From CAWVSB01 sp046710535 (GTDB taxonomy: Bacteria > Pseudomonadota > Gammaproteobacteria > Pseudomonadales > CAWVSB01): a DNA stretch of 64,000 nucleotides. A program made the position numbers and the translations under genes. Every line of letters begins with the position of its first letter. The first letter of the stretch is position 1. Location of the stretch: assembly GCA_046710535.1 (NCBI GenBank), contig JBKEHH010000009.1:1-64000 (forward strand), in the 5' to 3' direction. Under the pieces are notes generated by a model. The model saw only the letters and a program-made list of their open reading frames with translations, searched no databases and was not told the DNA's origin. Positions 35,587 to 44,145 of this stretch are shown piece by piece.

Positions 35587-35970
35587 TTAGTTTAGCGCGA
35601 ACTCTTTCAGTTTTTTCAGTGGACGGATCTTAACTGCAATTGAAGCAGGTTTAGCCGCTACATCCATAAGCTCACCTGGCTTAAATGGATTTGGAACATT
35701 TTTCTTAGCTTTACGTGCAGGTTTTTTAACCGTAGTTACTTTTAACAACCCTGGGACAGTGAATTCACCAACTCCACGTTTGCGAACACTACGCTCAATT
35801 AGCGTTTCTAATTCGTCCAACACAGAACCAACTTCTTTCTTAGTCAAACCAGTAGATTCTGACAAGGAAGCTAGCATCGCTGACTTAGTCATTTTTTCAG
35901 CTATTGCTGATGGACGCTTTGGTGCTTTAGCAACAGCTTTCTTGGCTGGAGCTTTCTTTTTTTGAGCCAT
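35587..35970 (-). CDS. HU-like DNA-binding protein with Lys/Ala-rich N tail
   Basis: Protein of 127 residues. The first 25 are Lys/Ala/Pro-rich and unstructured (KKKAPAKKAVAKAPKR). Then comes an HU/IHF-like helical part (MTKSAMLASLSESTGLTKKEV) and beta-arms (GEFTVPGLLKVTTVKKPARK, NPFKPGELMDVAAKPASI). The usual Gly-Arg-Asn-Pro arm tip is replaced by NVPNPFKPG. It probably bends or coats DNA in the nucleoid. It is a single gene with its own terminator. Confidence 0.82.
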   Translation of the reverse strand: MAQKKKAPAKKAVAKAPKRPSAIAEKMTKSAMLASLSESTGLTKKEVGSVLDELETLIERSVRKRGVGEFTVPGLLKVTTVKKPARKAKKNVPNPFKPGELMDVAAKPASIAVKIRPLKKLKEFALN

Positions 35971-36150
35971 TCGTTTATTCCTTTTGTGATTATTAAGTTA
36001 TTAATTAAAGGTTAATTTTAACGGGTAAAACAAACTTCTTTTTTCGACCTCGACAAAGGTAATGCAAGATATAATAGATTCGAGTTTGCAATACAAGCGT
36101 ACAGATCAATAAAATGCGAAAAAAGCCTATTTTTTCGGTAATTTAATGTC

Positions 36151-36591
36151 CTAAGGCCCAGACGGAGCTTGTGCGAATCGAAAATCTGAGTATTCAGAAA
36201 GTGCGGTCAGCTGACCAATCAGAGTATTATAGCGCTGATCTCCGTACGGAGTTGCTGGTGCATACCCCCATACTGGTGAAGGCCAAGCGTCATCACTTTT
36301 ATAGCGCACAATATGATGTACATGAAGCTGCGGCACTACATTACCCAAAGCGGCGACATTCAATTTATCAGCATCAAATAAGCGTTTTAACAGTCGACTC
36401 AGAAAAACGGACTCTTGCATGAATTTTTCTTGATCGGCTTCAGATAAATCGCAAATCTCGGTTACGCCACTGCGGCGAGGTACCAAAATAAACCAAGGAT
36501 AGTTGGCATCTTTAGACAACAATAAGCGACATAATGGAAAATCACCCAAGCAATAGGTGTCTTCCTTTAAAACTTTATCTAACGTAAACAT
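36151..36591 (-). CDS. HIT-family protein
   Basis: Protein of 146 residues with the histidine triad in VPQLHVHHIVRYKSDDAWPSPVWG. HIT proteins hydrolyse or transfer nucleotide phosphoesters; the substrate here is unknown. I set the start at 36591 (MFTLDKVLKEDTYCLGDFPL) because GGGGA precedes it; a longer open frame reaches 36711 but would overlap proS and has no family support. It is divergent from proS. Confidence 0.85.
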   Translation of the reverse strand: MFTLDKVLKEDTYCLGDFPLCRLLLSKDANYPWFILVPRRSGVTEICDLSEADQEKFMQESVFLSRLLKRLFDADKLNVAALGNVVPQLHVHHIVRYKSDDAWPSPVWGYAPATPYGDQRYNTLIGQLTALSEYSDFRFAQAPSGP

Positions 36592-36696
36592 ATTTTCCCC
36601 ATGATTTGCGCTAATACTGTACCCCATAGCACTAGGCGCGTAAAATACAGCGCTATTTAACCACAAGCTTAAAAATAACTCACTTTTGGACATATA

Positions 36697-38412
36697 ATGC
36701 GCGCTAGCCAACTACTAATACCAACCTTAAAAGAAACTCCAAGCGATGCAGAGATTATTAGTCATCAGTTAATGCTGCGCGCTGGGATGGTTAGAAAACT
36801 TGCATCAGGGCTGTACTCTTGGCTGCCACTAGGTTTGCGATCATTGCGAAAAGTTGAAGCGATCGTGCGCGAAGAAATGAATGCCGCGGGCGTACAAGAG
36901 TTACTAATGCCAGTAGTACAACCAGCTGAGTTGTGGCAACAATCAGGCCGCTGGGAGCAGTATGGGCCAGAGTTACTGCGTATAAAAGACCGTCATAATC
37001 GTGAATTTTGCCTAGGCCCTACCCACGAAGAAGTTATTACCGATTTGATTGGCAATGAACTGCAAAGCTATAAGCAGCTACCAGTTAGTTTTTATCAAAT
37101 TCAAACAAAATTTAGAGACGAGATAAGACCTCGCTTTGGCCTTATGCGCGGCCGTGAATTTACCATGAAAGATGCATATTCATTTCATATCAATCAAGAG
37201 TCGCTGCAACAAACTTACGATGTAATGCATCGCGCATATAGTAAAATATTTAGCCGTATTGGCTTAGAGTTTCGCCCGGTTATTGCCGACACCGGCTCTA
37301 TTGGCGGCAGCGCCTCACATGAGTTTCATGTACTGGCTGAGTCAGGTGAAGACGCTATCGCCTTTAGTGACAGCAGCGATTACGCCGCTAATATCGAAAT
37401 GGCTGAAGCCCTAGCGCCTGGCACAGAACGCGCCGCCGCAAGCGCTGTGTTAACTGAAGTAGTCACCCCCAACACGCATTCAATTATTGATGTATGTAAC
37501 ACACTGAATGTAGCAGCGGGCACCACAATAAAGACATTGATAGTGAACGGCGCGACTGAGGAAGAACCATTAATAGCACTGGTACTGCGCGGCGACCATA
37601 ATTTGAATGAATTAAAGGCTGAAAAGCATATTCTGGTCGCAAGCCCGTTAACCTTTGCTGATAGCGACGATATTAAAGCCGCAATAAACTGCGAGCCAGG
37701 GTCAATTGGCCCCTGCAATATGTCTATTCCAACAATTGTCGACCACAGTGCAGCAGTGATGGCTGACTTTGTTTGCGGAGCTAATAAAGATGGATTTCAC
37801 TTAACCGGTGCTAACTGGGATCGCGATGCCACCATTACAGAAACTTTCGATATTAGAGATGTAATAGCAGGTGACCCTAGCCCCGACGGCAAAGGCACAC
37901 TTGATATAAAACGCGGCATTGAAGTTGGCCATATATTTCAGCTAGGTACTAAATATTCAACGGCTATGAATGCAACTGTCATCGGTGAAGATGGCCGCGA
38001 CCAAGTAATGACCATGGGTTGCTATGGTATTGGGGTGTCAAGAATTGTAGCAGCAGCCGTAGAACAGAATCACGATGGCAATGGCATTATCTGGCCCGAA
38101 AGTATTGCCCCATTTACCGTAGTTGTTATTGGTTTAATGATGCATAAGTCAGAGGAAGTGACAAAGGCCTGCGAACAGCTATACCAAGCGCTAAAAGCTA
38201 AAGGCATTGACGTGTTATTGGATGATAGAAATATTCGCCCTGGGGTTAAATTTGCCGATATGGAATTAGTTGGTATCCCCCATCGCATTGTTGTTGGTGA
38301 CCGTGGCTTAAAAGAAGGTAATATGGAATACAAGGGTCGTCGCGACGAAGAAAACACCATTGTAAGTGCAGACAAAATGCTTGATCACCTATTGCAGCAA
38401 CTAGATAGTTAA
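36697..38412 (+). CDS. proS: Prolyl-tRNA synthetase
   Basis: Class II synthetase of 571 residues, bacterial type with the editing (YbaK-like) insertion at about 225-395. Motif 2 is RDEIRPRFGLMRGREFTMKD, motif 3 VMTMGCYGIGVSRIVAAA, and the C-terminal anticodon-binding domain has LLDDRNIRPGVKFADMELVG. Charges tRNA-Pro. Essential and intact. It is followed five bases later by a broken lytic transglycosylase gene in the same direction. Confidence 0.97.
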   Translation: MRASQLLIPTLKETPSDAEIISHQLMLRAGMVRKLASGLYSWLPLGLRSLRKVEAIVREEMNAAGVQELLMPVVQPAELWQQSGRWEQYGPELLRIKDRHNREFCLGPTHEEVITDLIGNELQSYKQLPVSFYQIQTKFRDEIRPRFGLMRGREFTMKDAYSFHINQESLQQTYDVMHRAYSKIFSRIGLEFRPVIADTGSIGGSASHEFHVLAESGEDAIAFSDSSDYAANIEMAEALAPGTERAAASAVLTEVVTPNTHSIIDVCNTLNVAAGTTIKTLIVNGATEEEPLIALVLRGDHNLNELKAEKHILVASPLTFADSDDIKAAINCEPGSIGPCNMSIPTIVDHSAAVMADFVCGANKDGFHLTGANWDRDATITETFDIRDVIAGDPSPDGKGTLDIKRGIEVGHIFQLGTKYSTAMNATVIGEDGRDQVMTMGCYGIGVSRIVAAAVEQNHDGNGIIWPESIAPFTVVVIGLMMHKSEEVTKACEQLYQALKAKGIDVLLDDRNIRPGVKFADMELVGIPHRIVVGDRGLKEGNMEYKGRRDEENTIVSADKMLDHLLQQLDS

Positions 38413-38416
38413 CATT

Positions 38417-39029
38417 ATGAGACAGGCGCTAAAAAATACAGTCTACTATCAACTAATTGCCACCTTGCTGTATTTTTTCTGCGCGACTGCTGTAGCCAAC
38501 ACCACCACGATATTGAACCTAACTGATGAGCAGTTAGAACTGCGCAATTATTTACAACAGGCAATAGACTCTTCAGAAAGCTTTGAGGATAAATACTCAG
38601 CCGAAGTTTGGTTGCTAGATATGTCGACTCGCCTAGAGCCTTTTGTCAGTGATAGTGAAGAGCGTACACATATTTTACGCACAGTTCACTACGAAGCCAG
38701 TAAAGCGGGCTTGTAGCCAGACCTAGTCCTTGCGCTTATTCATATAGAAAGTCGTTTTGACCGTTTTGCCCTCTCAGTAGCGGGTGCTCAGGGATTAATG
38801 CAGATAATGCCATTTTGGAAAAAAAGAGCTTGGCCGCCAAGACGATAATTTTGCCCATATCGAAACTAACCTGCGCTATGGCTGCACTATTCTTAAGTTC
38901 TATCTTGATAAAGAAAACGGCCACTTGTCTCGCGCCCTTGCCCGCTATAACGGCAGCGCCGGCAAAACCTGGTATCCAGAAAAAGTTATGACCAAGTGGC
39001 AAGACTATTGGGTCGCAGGACAAGCTTAA
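38417..39029 (+). pseudogene. Small lytic transglycosylase (SLT domain), two lesions
   Basis: The first frame (38417-38716) has a signal-like N terminus (YQLIATLLYFFCATAVANT) and a helical region up to YEASKAGL, then TAG at 38714. The frame goes on as PDLVLALIHIESRFDRFALS, with the catalytic Glu in HIES and GAQGLMQIMPFWKK. A run of seven A (38819-38825) then shifts it; with six A it continues as ELGRQDDNFAHIETNLRYGC and ALARYNGSAGKTWYP to a stop at 39029. Removing one base gives 204 codons. Such enzymes cleave peptidoglycan glycan strands in the periplasm. Two independent lesions make a pseudogene more likely than a read error. Confidence 0.8.
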
Positions 39030-39097
39030 AATCTTTCGCTTAGTTTTGTTAACGACTACACTAAAATAACGTACTTAATAAGCTAGGAGCAGGGATT

Positions 39098-39481
39098 ATG
39101 ATTACGACCTTATTATTAATAGCAGTTGTCTGGCTGCTGTGGAATATCCAACAAAACCTAGAAGAAGCCAACGACCGTCAACGCAATGTAGCCGATAATC
39201 TTAGCAAGTTACTTACCAAGTTAGATCAAGCTGGGCCGACAACGAGTACTAGCAGCACTAGCAAAACCATCAAAGCTGAACCCAGTAATTCGCCGCTAGT
39301 AAAAGTAGGCTTAAACACAGCAAGCAAAGGCGTTTTAAGAAAACTTCCCAAAGTAGGTGCTGTAGTTGCTGAGCGGATTATTGAGGCACGCCCTTTCGAG
39401 CGCATTGATCAACTTAAGGACGTAGAAGGTATAACCGAGAGCTTATACCTGTCATTGAAAGATTTAGTGTCTTTGGACTAG
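39098..39481 (+). CDS. Membrane-anchored helix-hairpin-helix protein (ComEA-like)
   Basis: Protein of 127 residues. One N-terminal membrane helix (TTLLLIAVVWLLWN) leads into a coiled stretch (about 20-45) and a Ser/Thr-rich linker, then a ComEA-type double HhH domain (about 65-127, LNTASKGVLRKLPKVGAVVA and DQLKDVEGITESLYLSLKDL). ComEA binds incoming DNA; many homologues have no shown competence role. It is separated from the broken transglycosylase by 68 bases. Confidence 0.75.
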   Translation: MITTLLLIAVVWLLWNIQQNLEEANDRQRNVADNLSKLLTKLDQAGPTTSTSSTSKTIKAEPSNSPLVKVGLNTASKGVLRKLPKVGAVVAERIIEARPFERIDQLKDVEGITESLYLSLKDLVSLD

Positions 39482-39484
39482 ACG

Positions 39485-40149
39485 CTAACAGTTGCGTATA
39501 TTCTGCAGTGTAGCTTCGTCACAATAACTATTGCCATCCGAGCCAGTTAGCAAACAAGCAAGTTGTCTAGCCTGTAAATACAGCGACTGTAATTCAGCGA
39601 TGGAGTCCTTCCCGCCGGCAAACACCTCTACTTTTTTTATCAAAGGCATCAGTGGATGAAGTTTATTCTCCGCTTTCTTAAGCTCTATACGCCAACGAAT
39701 AGCGTACACAATAGCGCGATAGAATTTTATCTTAGTAGCTAAATTGATCAAACTAAAATCGTTTACGTCGCCGAATAGTTCAAAATCGATTTTTAGGAAT
39801 GACGCCTTTAAAGTATTTTTGGCCACAGCAACAGTTACTTTTCTTTCAGCGCCATCGAGGATAGCTAGATCACCAAACATTTCTCCAGCCAGAATATTAT
39901 TAAGCGGCGCCCTTGAGCTTCACGCGAATAGACTGACAACTCTCCAGTTAGCAAAAAACACAAGCTCTGATCTCGTGCACCACGCTCAAATACCAATTCG
40001 TCTTGGCTTAGCTCTACCAACGAGCAGGCCATGAGGATGTTTTGATACTGGTCTTCATTTAACTGCTGCAATTCTCTTAACAGCGGGACACGACCCAAGA
40101 CTGACGCTTGCTTGTCAAAAGGTAACTGACTGACGGTTTGTTGAAACAT
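39485..40149 (-). pseudogene. Cyclic-nucleotide-binding-domain protein, frameshifted
   Basis: Two minus-strand frames make one protein. The first (40149 to about 39905) ends ...FLLTGELSVYSREAQGR; the second carries LNNILAGEMFGDLAILDGAE and the rest. The break is a missing base near GGCGCC (39904-39910): with one extra G on the plus strand the join reads GRPLNNILAGEMFGDLA, a textbook Crp/Fnr-type cNMP pocket, and the total is 221 residues. The start MFQQTVSQLP at 40149 has TGAGG before it. No DNA-binding helix-turn-helix is obvious in the C-terminal part. A sequencing error is possible. Confidence 0.7.
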
Positions 40150-40240
40150 AATTGACCTCAAAAACGAAAATTTCTATGAGACTAATTATAAATAGATGAG
40201 CAGAAGCTACCGTGATTCAAATCTCAGTTTGGCAAGGCAG

Positions 40241-41215
40241 TTATTGGTTTTTTAGCTTAGCGGCCAACTCTTTGGCGTAATAGGTAATGATCAAATCAGC
40301 CCCAGCGCGCTTAAATCCAATCATTGTCTCCTCCACAACTGCATCTTCATCAATCACTCCCGCAGCGGCACCCGCTTTTATCATCGCGTACTCACCACTT
40401 ACATGGTAAACCGCCAACGGTTTAGTGGTGTTTTGACGAATTCGATAAATTACATCCAAAAAAGCTGTAGCGGGCTTAACCATCAAAATATCAGCGCCTT
40501 CGGCTTCATCCTGCACCGACTCGGCAACTGCTTCACGGCCATTAGCTACACTCATTTGATAAGTATCGCGCGAGCCTTTAAACGTGCTATCGACGGCATC
40601 GCGAAACGGGCCATAAAAGGCCGAAGCAAACTTAGTAGAGTAAGACATAATAGGCGTAAGGCTATACCCTGCATCATCTAACCCTGCTCGCAACGCCGCT
40701 ATCATCCCATCCATCATGCCAGACGGCGCGATCATATCGGCACCAGCCTTAGCTGCCACTAGTGCTTGTTTAACCAAATTCTCTAAGGTTTGATCATTCG
40801 CCACATCATCATTTTCAACCACGCCACAATGACCATGATCAGTGTATTCACAAAAGCAATTATCACTAATGACAACCATCTCAGGCTGGGCTTGCTTAGC
40901 GTTGCGAATAATTCGAGCCATTAAGCCATTGTCATTCCAGGTATCACTACCACATGCGTCTTTATTATGCGACACACCGAACAACAACACCGCACGCACG
41001 CCACTATTCCAAGCATCAACAACTGCCTCCGCCAAGCCACTTTCTGGGTAGCGCACTACACCGGGCATACTGGCTATAGCTACCTGTGTATCAATACCTT
41101 CTTCAACAAATATCGGCAGAATCAAATCTTCTGCATGTACTCGTGTTTCACGCATCAATGCCCGTAGACCGTTACTTTGACGCAGCCGGCGAAATCTAAA
41201 CTTTGGCTTTTCCAC
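40241..41215 (-). CDS. hemB: Delta-aminolevulinic acid dehydratase (porphobilinogen synthase)
   Basis: Protein of about 324 residues that condenses two 5-aminolevulinate molecules to porphobilinogen in haem synthesis. The zinc-site cysteines are visible in DNCFCEYTDHGHCG. The catalytic lysines lie in SYSTKFASAFYGPFRDA and ILMVKPATAFLD. I place the start at the GTG at 41215, with GGAG nine bases upstream; a TTG at 41227 is the longer option. It is a single gene divergent from selO. Confidence 0.95.
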   Translation of the reverse strand: MEKPKFRFRRLRQSNGLRALMRETRVHAEDLILPIFVEEGIDTQVAIASMPGVVRYPESGLAEAVVDAWNSGVRAVLLFGVSHNKDACGSDTWNDNGLMARIIRNAKQAQPEMVVISDNCFCEYTDHGHCGVVENDDVANDQTLENLVKQALVAAKAGADMIAPSGMMDGMIAALRAGLDDAGYSLTPIMSYSTKFASAFYGPFRDAVDSTFKGSRDTYQMSVANGREAVAESVQDEAEGADILMVKPATAFLDVIYRIRQNTTKPLAVYHVSGEYAMIKAGAAAGVIDEDAVVEETMIGFKRAGADLIITYYAKELAAKLKNQ

Positions 41216-41379
41216 GCATATCTCCAATTACTTAATTTAGTACAGCAGTAATATTATTAACGATGCTATTAACCGCTCTACTGTCGACCTTAATAACCAT
41301 CTTAAATACCAATCCTAATAATAACAGCTTACGTATAATATAGAGATATTATCAATGCCAATAAATATGGAGCCTGCGC

Positions 41380-42834
41380 TTGCCTAGCTTTGATCAACTA
41401 AACTTCACTAACCACTTCGCCGCATTAGCAGAAGATTTTTATAGCAAGGTAATACCGCAGGGTATTAGCGACCCTTATCTTATTGCTATCAGTAAAAGCT
41501 GCGCTGACTTACTGGAATTGAGCGATGTTGAATCTGACGATTTTGTCGCGTTGATGAGTGGTAATAAACTTCTACCCCAAATGCAGCCATTAGCCGCATT
41601 GTATTCCGGCCATCAATTTGGCGTCTACAACCCTCAACTAGGCGATGGCCGCGCATTATTACTGGGCGATATTACGACTAGCCGGGGCAAGCACTTCGAT
41701 ATCCAATTAAAAGGGGCTGGCAGTACTCCTTATTCACGCTCTGCAGACGGACGCGCTGTACTGCGCTCCAGCATTCGTGAATTTTTATGTAGCGAAGCTA
41801 TGGCTGGGTTAGGCATTGCTACTACTCGGGCATTAAGCATAGTTGGCAGTGATATGCCGGTATACCGCGAAGAAGTAGAACCGGCAGCCGTGGTAGCGCG
41901 AATCGCACCCAGCCATATACGTTTTGGCTCGTTCGAAATATTCCATTACACCAATCGCCCCGAACACGTTAAGCAATTAGCTGATCATGTAATTAGTAAT
42001 CACTTACCCGATTTGCTAGAGCTGGAAAACCCCTATGCAGGTTTACTTCAATATGTGGTCTCCTCAACAGCAAAATTAATTGCCCATTGGCAAAGCGTAG
42101 GCTTTTGTCACGGCGTCATGAACACCGACAATATGTCAATACTAGGCATCACAATTGACTATGGCCCGTTCGCCTTCTTAGACGATTATCAACCAAAATT
42201 TATTTGCAATCACTCAGACACCACCGGCCGCTATGCCTTCGATCAACAACCCAGCATTGGCTTGTGGAATTTAAACGCCTTAGCTCATTCACTATCTACC
42301 TTAGTGACCAAAGAAGAAACTGTTGCTAGCCTTGGTCTATATGAGCAAGAGCTGGTAACAACGTTTTCCTCGGAAATGCGCGCTAAATTGGGACTAACAA
42401 TAGAACATGCCACTGATCAAACATTGATTTCAGGCCTTTTGGATCTGATGGCAAGCAACCAGTCTGACTATACCAATACCTTTAGATCCCTCGCTAAATT
42501 TAAGCAAGATGGCAATAATGAAGCGCTGCGAAACAACTTTGTTGACCGCCAAGCATTCGACGCCTGGGCCAAGCAATATTCAGAAAGACTACTAACAGAA
42601 AACAGCGCAGACGAGATTCGCAGCAAAGCGATGAACAAGGTGAACCCCAAGTTTATATTGCGCAATTATTTAGCTCAAACTGCTATTGATGCAGCCATGC
42701 GTAAAGACTTTAGCGAGGTACAAAGTTTATTGGCAGTGCTTAGCGCACCCTATGATGAACACCCTGAATTTGAACACTATGCCAGCGCTCCACCAGATTG
42801 GGGCAAAACCTTAGAAATCTCTTGCTCGTCTTAA
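41380..42834 (+). CDS. selO: SelO (YdiU) pseudokinase-fold protein adenylyltransferase
   Basis: Protein of 484 residues. Signature segments are LAALYSGHQFGVYNPQLGDGRA, QLKGAGSTPYSRSADGRAVL and FCHGVMNTDNMSILGITIDYGPFAFLD (the Mg-binding region). It ends in CSS, where the conserved C-terminal Cys or selenocysteine of the family sits. SelO transfers AMP to protein hydroxyls and takes part in redox stress responses in E. coli and eukaryotes; this is family knowledge. The start is TTG or the nearby frame at 41380, preceded by a GGAG-like site. It is divergent from hemB. Confidence 0.93.
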   Translation: MPSFDQLNFTNHFAALAEDFYSKVIPQGISDPYLIAISKSCADLLELSDVESDDFVALMSGNKLLPQMQPLAALYSGHQFGVYNPQLGDGRALLLGDITTSRGKHFDIQLKGAGSTPYSRSADGRAVLRSSIREFLCSEAMAGLGIATTRALSIVGSDMPVYREEVEPAAVVARIAPSHIRFGSFEIFHYTNRPEHVKQLADHVISNHLPDLLELENPYAGLLQYVVSSTAKLIAHWQSVGFCHGVMNTDNMSILGITIDYGPFAFLDDYQPKFICNHSDTTGRYAFDQQPSIGLWNLNALAHSLSTLVTKEETVASLGLYEQELVTTFSSEMRAKLGLTIEHATDQTLISGLLDLMASNQSDYTNTFRSLAKFKQDGNNEALRNNFVDRQAFDAWAKQYSERLLTENSADEIRSKAMNKVNPKFILRNYLAQTAIDAAMRKDFSEVQSLLAVLSAPYDEHPEFEHYASAPPDWGKTLEISCSS

Positions 42835-42843
42835 TAGGGTAGA

Positions 42844-43098
42844 TTAAATACCAATGTTGGCAAGCGTTTCCATTGTACGCTTAATAACAGCGGCTATTGT
42901 AGGGTGGGATACTTCGAAATCAGCAATCATCTCATCGGCTTGATCGGTTAAGCTATGCTGCGGATCTGACTGTAACTGTGCTTCGATGTCGCCTACTAGG
43001 ACTAACAGTTTATCTTTACTCGCGGGGCTAATATCATTCGCTACTTCAAGCTCTTGGCGAAGCTCCTCTATTTCCTGACGTATTTTCTCTTCACTCAT
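42844..43098 (-). CDS. DUF4404-family protein
   Basis: Small acidic helical protein of 84 residues (IRQEIEELRQELEVANDISP, then a C-terminal helix MADFEVSHPTIAAVIKRTM-like region). The pattern matches DUF4404 proteins, which are common in pseudomonads and relatives and uncharacterised. It is convergent with selO, nine bases apart. A ribosome site is only moderate. Confidence 0.7.
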   Translation of the reverse strand: MSEEKIRQEIEELRQELEVANDISPASKDKLLVLVGDIEAQLQSDPQHSLTDQADEMIADFEVSHPTIAAVIKRTMETLANIGI

Positions 43099-43259
43099 AT
43101 CATCACCTTAATCAATAAACATACCGCTAGTTTATACCCACTTAAACCACAAACCCACTGTTAAGCTCAGTTGAGCCAAGGAAAAATAAATTAAATTTAA
43201 ATCCTGCGAGATAGCCAGCGCGATACACTAATGGCTAAATATTTAACGAGGTTCATACT

Positions 43260-44033
43260 ATGTCTATTCAACAATTATTTGGCCTCCAGGGTCAGGTAGC
43301 CGTTATAACTGGTGCAGGGAAAGGTTTAGGCCGCGCCATCACGCTAATATTTGCCGAAGCTGGTGCCAATGTAGTCTGCGCTGCACGCACAAAGACTGAC
43401 CTAGAACAAACCTGCGAGCTAGCAAGGCAATTTGGTGTTAAGGCAGTGGCTGTTGAATGTAATGTTGTCGATGACCAAGCGCTACAAAATTTAGTAAATG
43501 TCACTATGTCAGAATTTAACCGCATTGATATTGTGGTTAATAACGCTGGCGGCGCATTTCCTCGCTCGTTGAGTGACACCGATGGTGAGACTTACAATAA
43601 AGATCATCACTTTAATGTCACCTCCGCGCTCAATCTGAGTCGAATGGCACTGCCCCATCTATCTGCCAATGAAAACGGCTGCATCATTAATATTACATCG
43701 GGGGCAGCGCGCTACATCAGTTCTGGCTTTTTATCTTACAGTACGGCCAAAGCTGCCTTAACTCAGATGACCAAATTACTTGCCGCTGAGCTAGCGCCAT
43801 TAGTCCGCGTTAATGCTATCGCTCCAGGCAGTATTATGACCGACGCTCTCAACCAATTTCTAGACGATGATAGCCGACAAAAAATGGCCGACTTAACGCC
43901 CATGAAATCACTTGGTGAGCCGATAGATATTGCCGCTGCTGCACTATATTTGGCCAGCCCAGCTTGTCGCTGGGTTACCGGCAAAATTATCGAAGTTGAT
44001 GGTGGTGCCGAGAGCTCCACATGGCCTTTTTAA
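43260..44033 (+). CDS. Short-chain dehydrogenase/reductase (FabG-like)
   Basis: SDR of 257 residues with TGAGKGLG at about 17-24, NNAGG at about 93-97, catalytic Ser in NITSGAAR and YSTAK. The C-terminal part ITGKIIEVDGGAE-type ending (VTGKIIEVDGGAES) is typical of FabG-like enzymes. An NADPH-preferring Arg follows beta-strand two (CAARTKTDLEQT). It stands alone between DUF4404 and a broken lytic transglycosylase. Substrate unknown. Confidence 0.88.
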   Translation: MSIQQLFGLQGQVAVITGAGKGLGRAITLIFAEAGANVVCAARTKTDLEQTCELARQFGVKAVAVECNVVDDQALQNLVNVTMSEFNRIDIVVNNAGGAFPRSLSDTDGETYNKDHHFNVTSALNLSRMALPHLSANENGCIINITSGAARYISSGFLSYSTAKAALTQMTKLLAAELAPLVRVNAIAPGSIMTDALNQFLDDDSRQKMADLTPMKSLGEPIDIAAAALYLASPACRWVTGKIIEVDGGAESSTWPF

Positions 44034-44145
44034 ATCTAGCTGAAAAGCTAGCAATGAAATCATCGGCTGTTACAATCGAACTTAACTTAGAAACAACACT
44101 CTGTATTCAATAGTCACTAAAAAGATCAACGGAAACACCCCAATA

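Noticed and set aside
15581..38716. Genome-wide recoding of TAG as a sense codon
   Set aside because: TAG ends intact genes here, for example the HAD gene at 9717-9719 and the TonB receptor at 20940-20942. The two internal TAG codons are better explained as mutations.
44035..44052. Hairpin CTAGCT-GAAA-AGCTAG after the SDR gene
   Set aside because: Short stem without a T-run; not enough for a terminator call.
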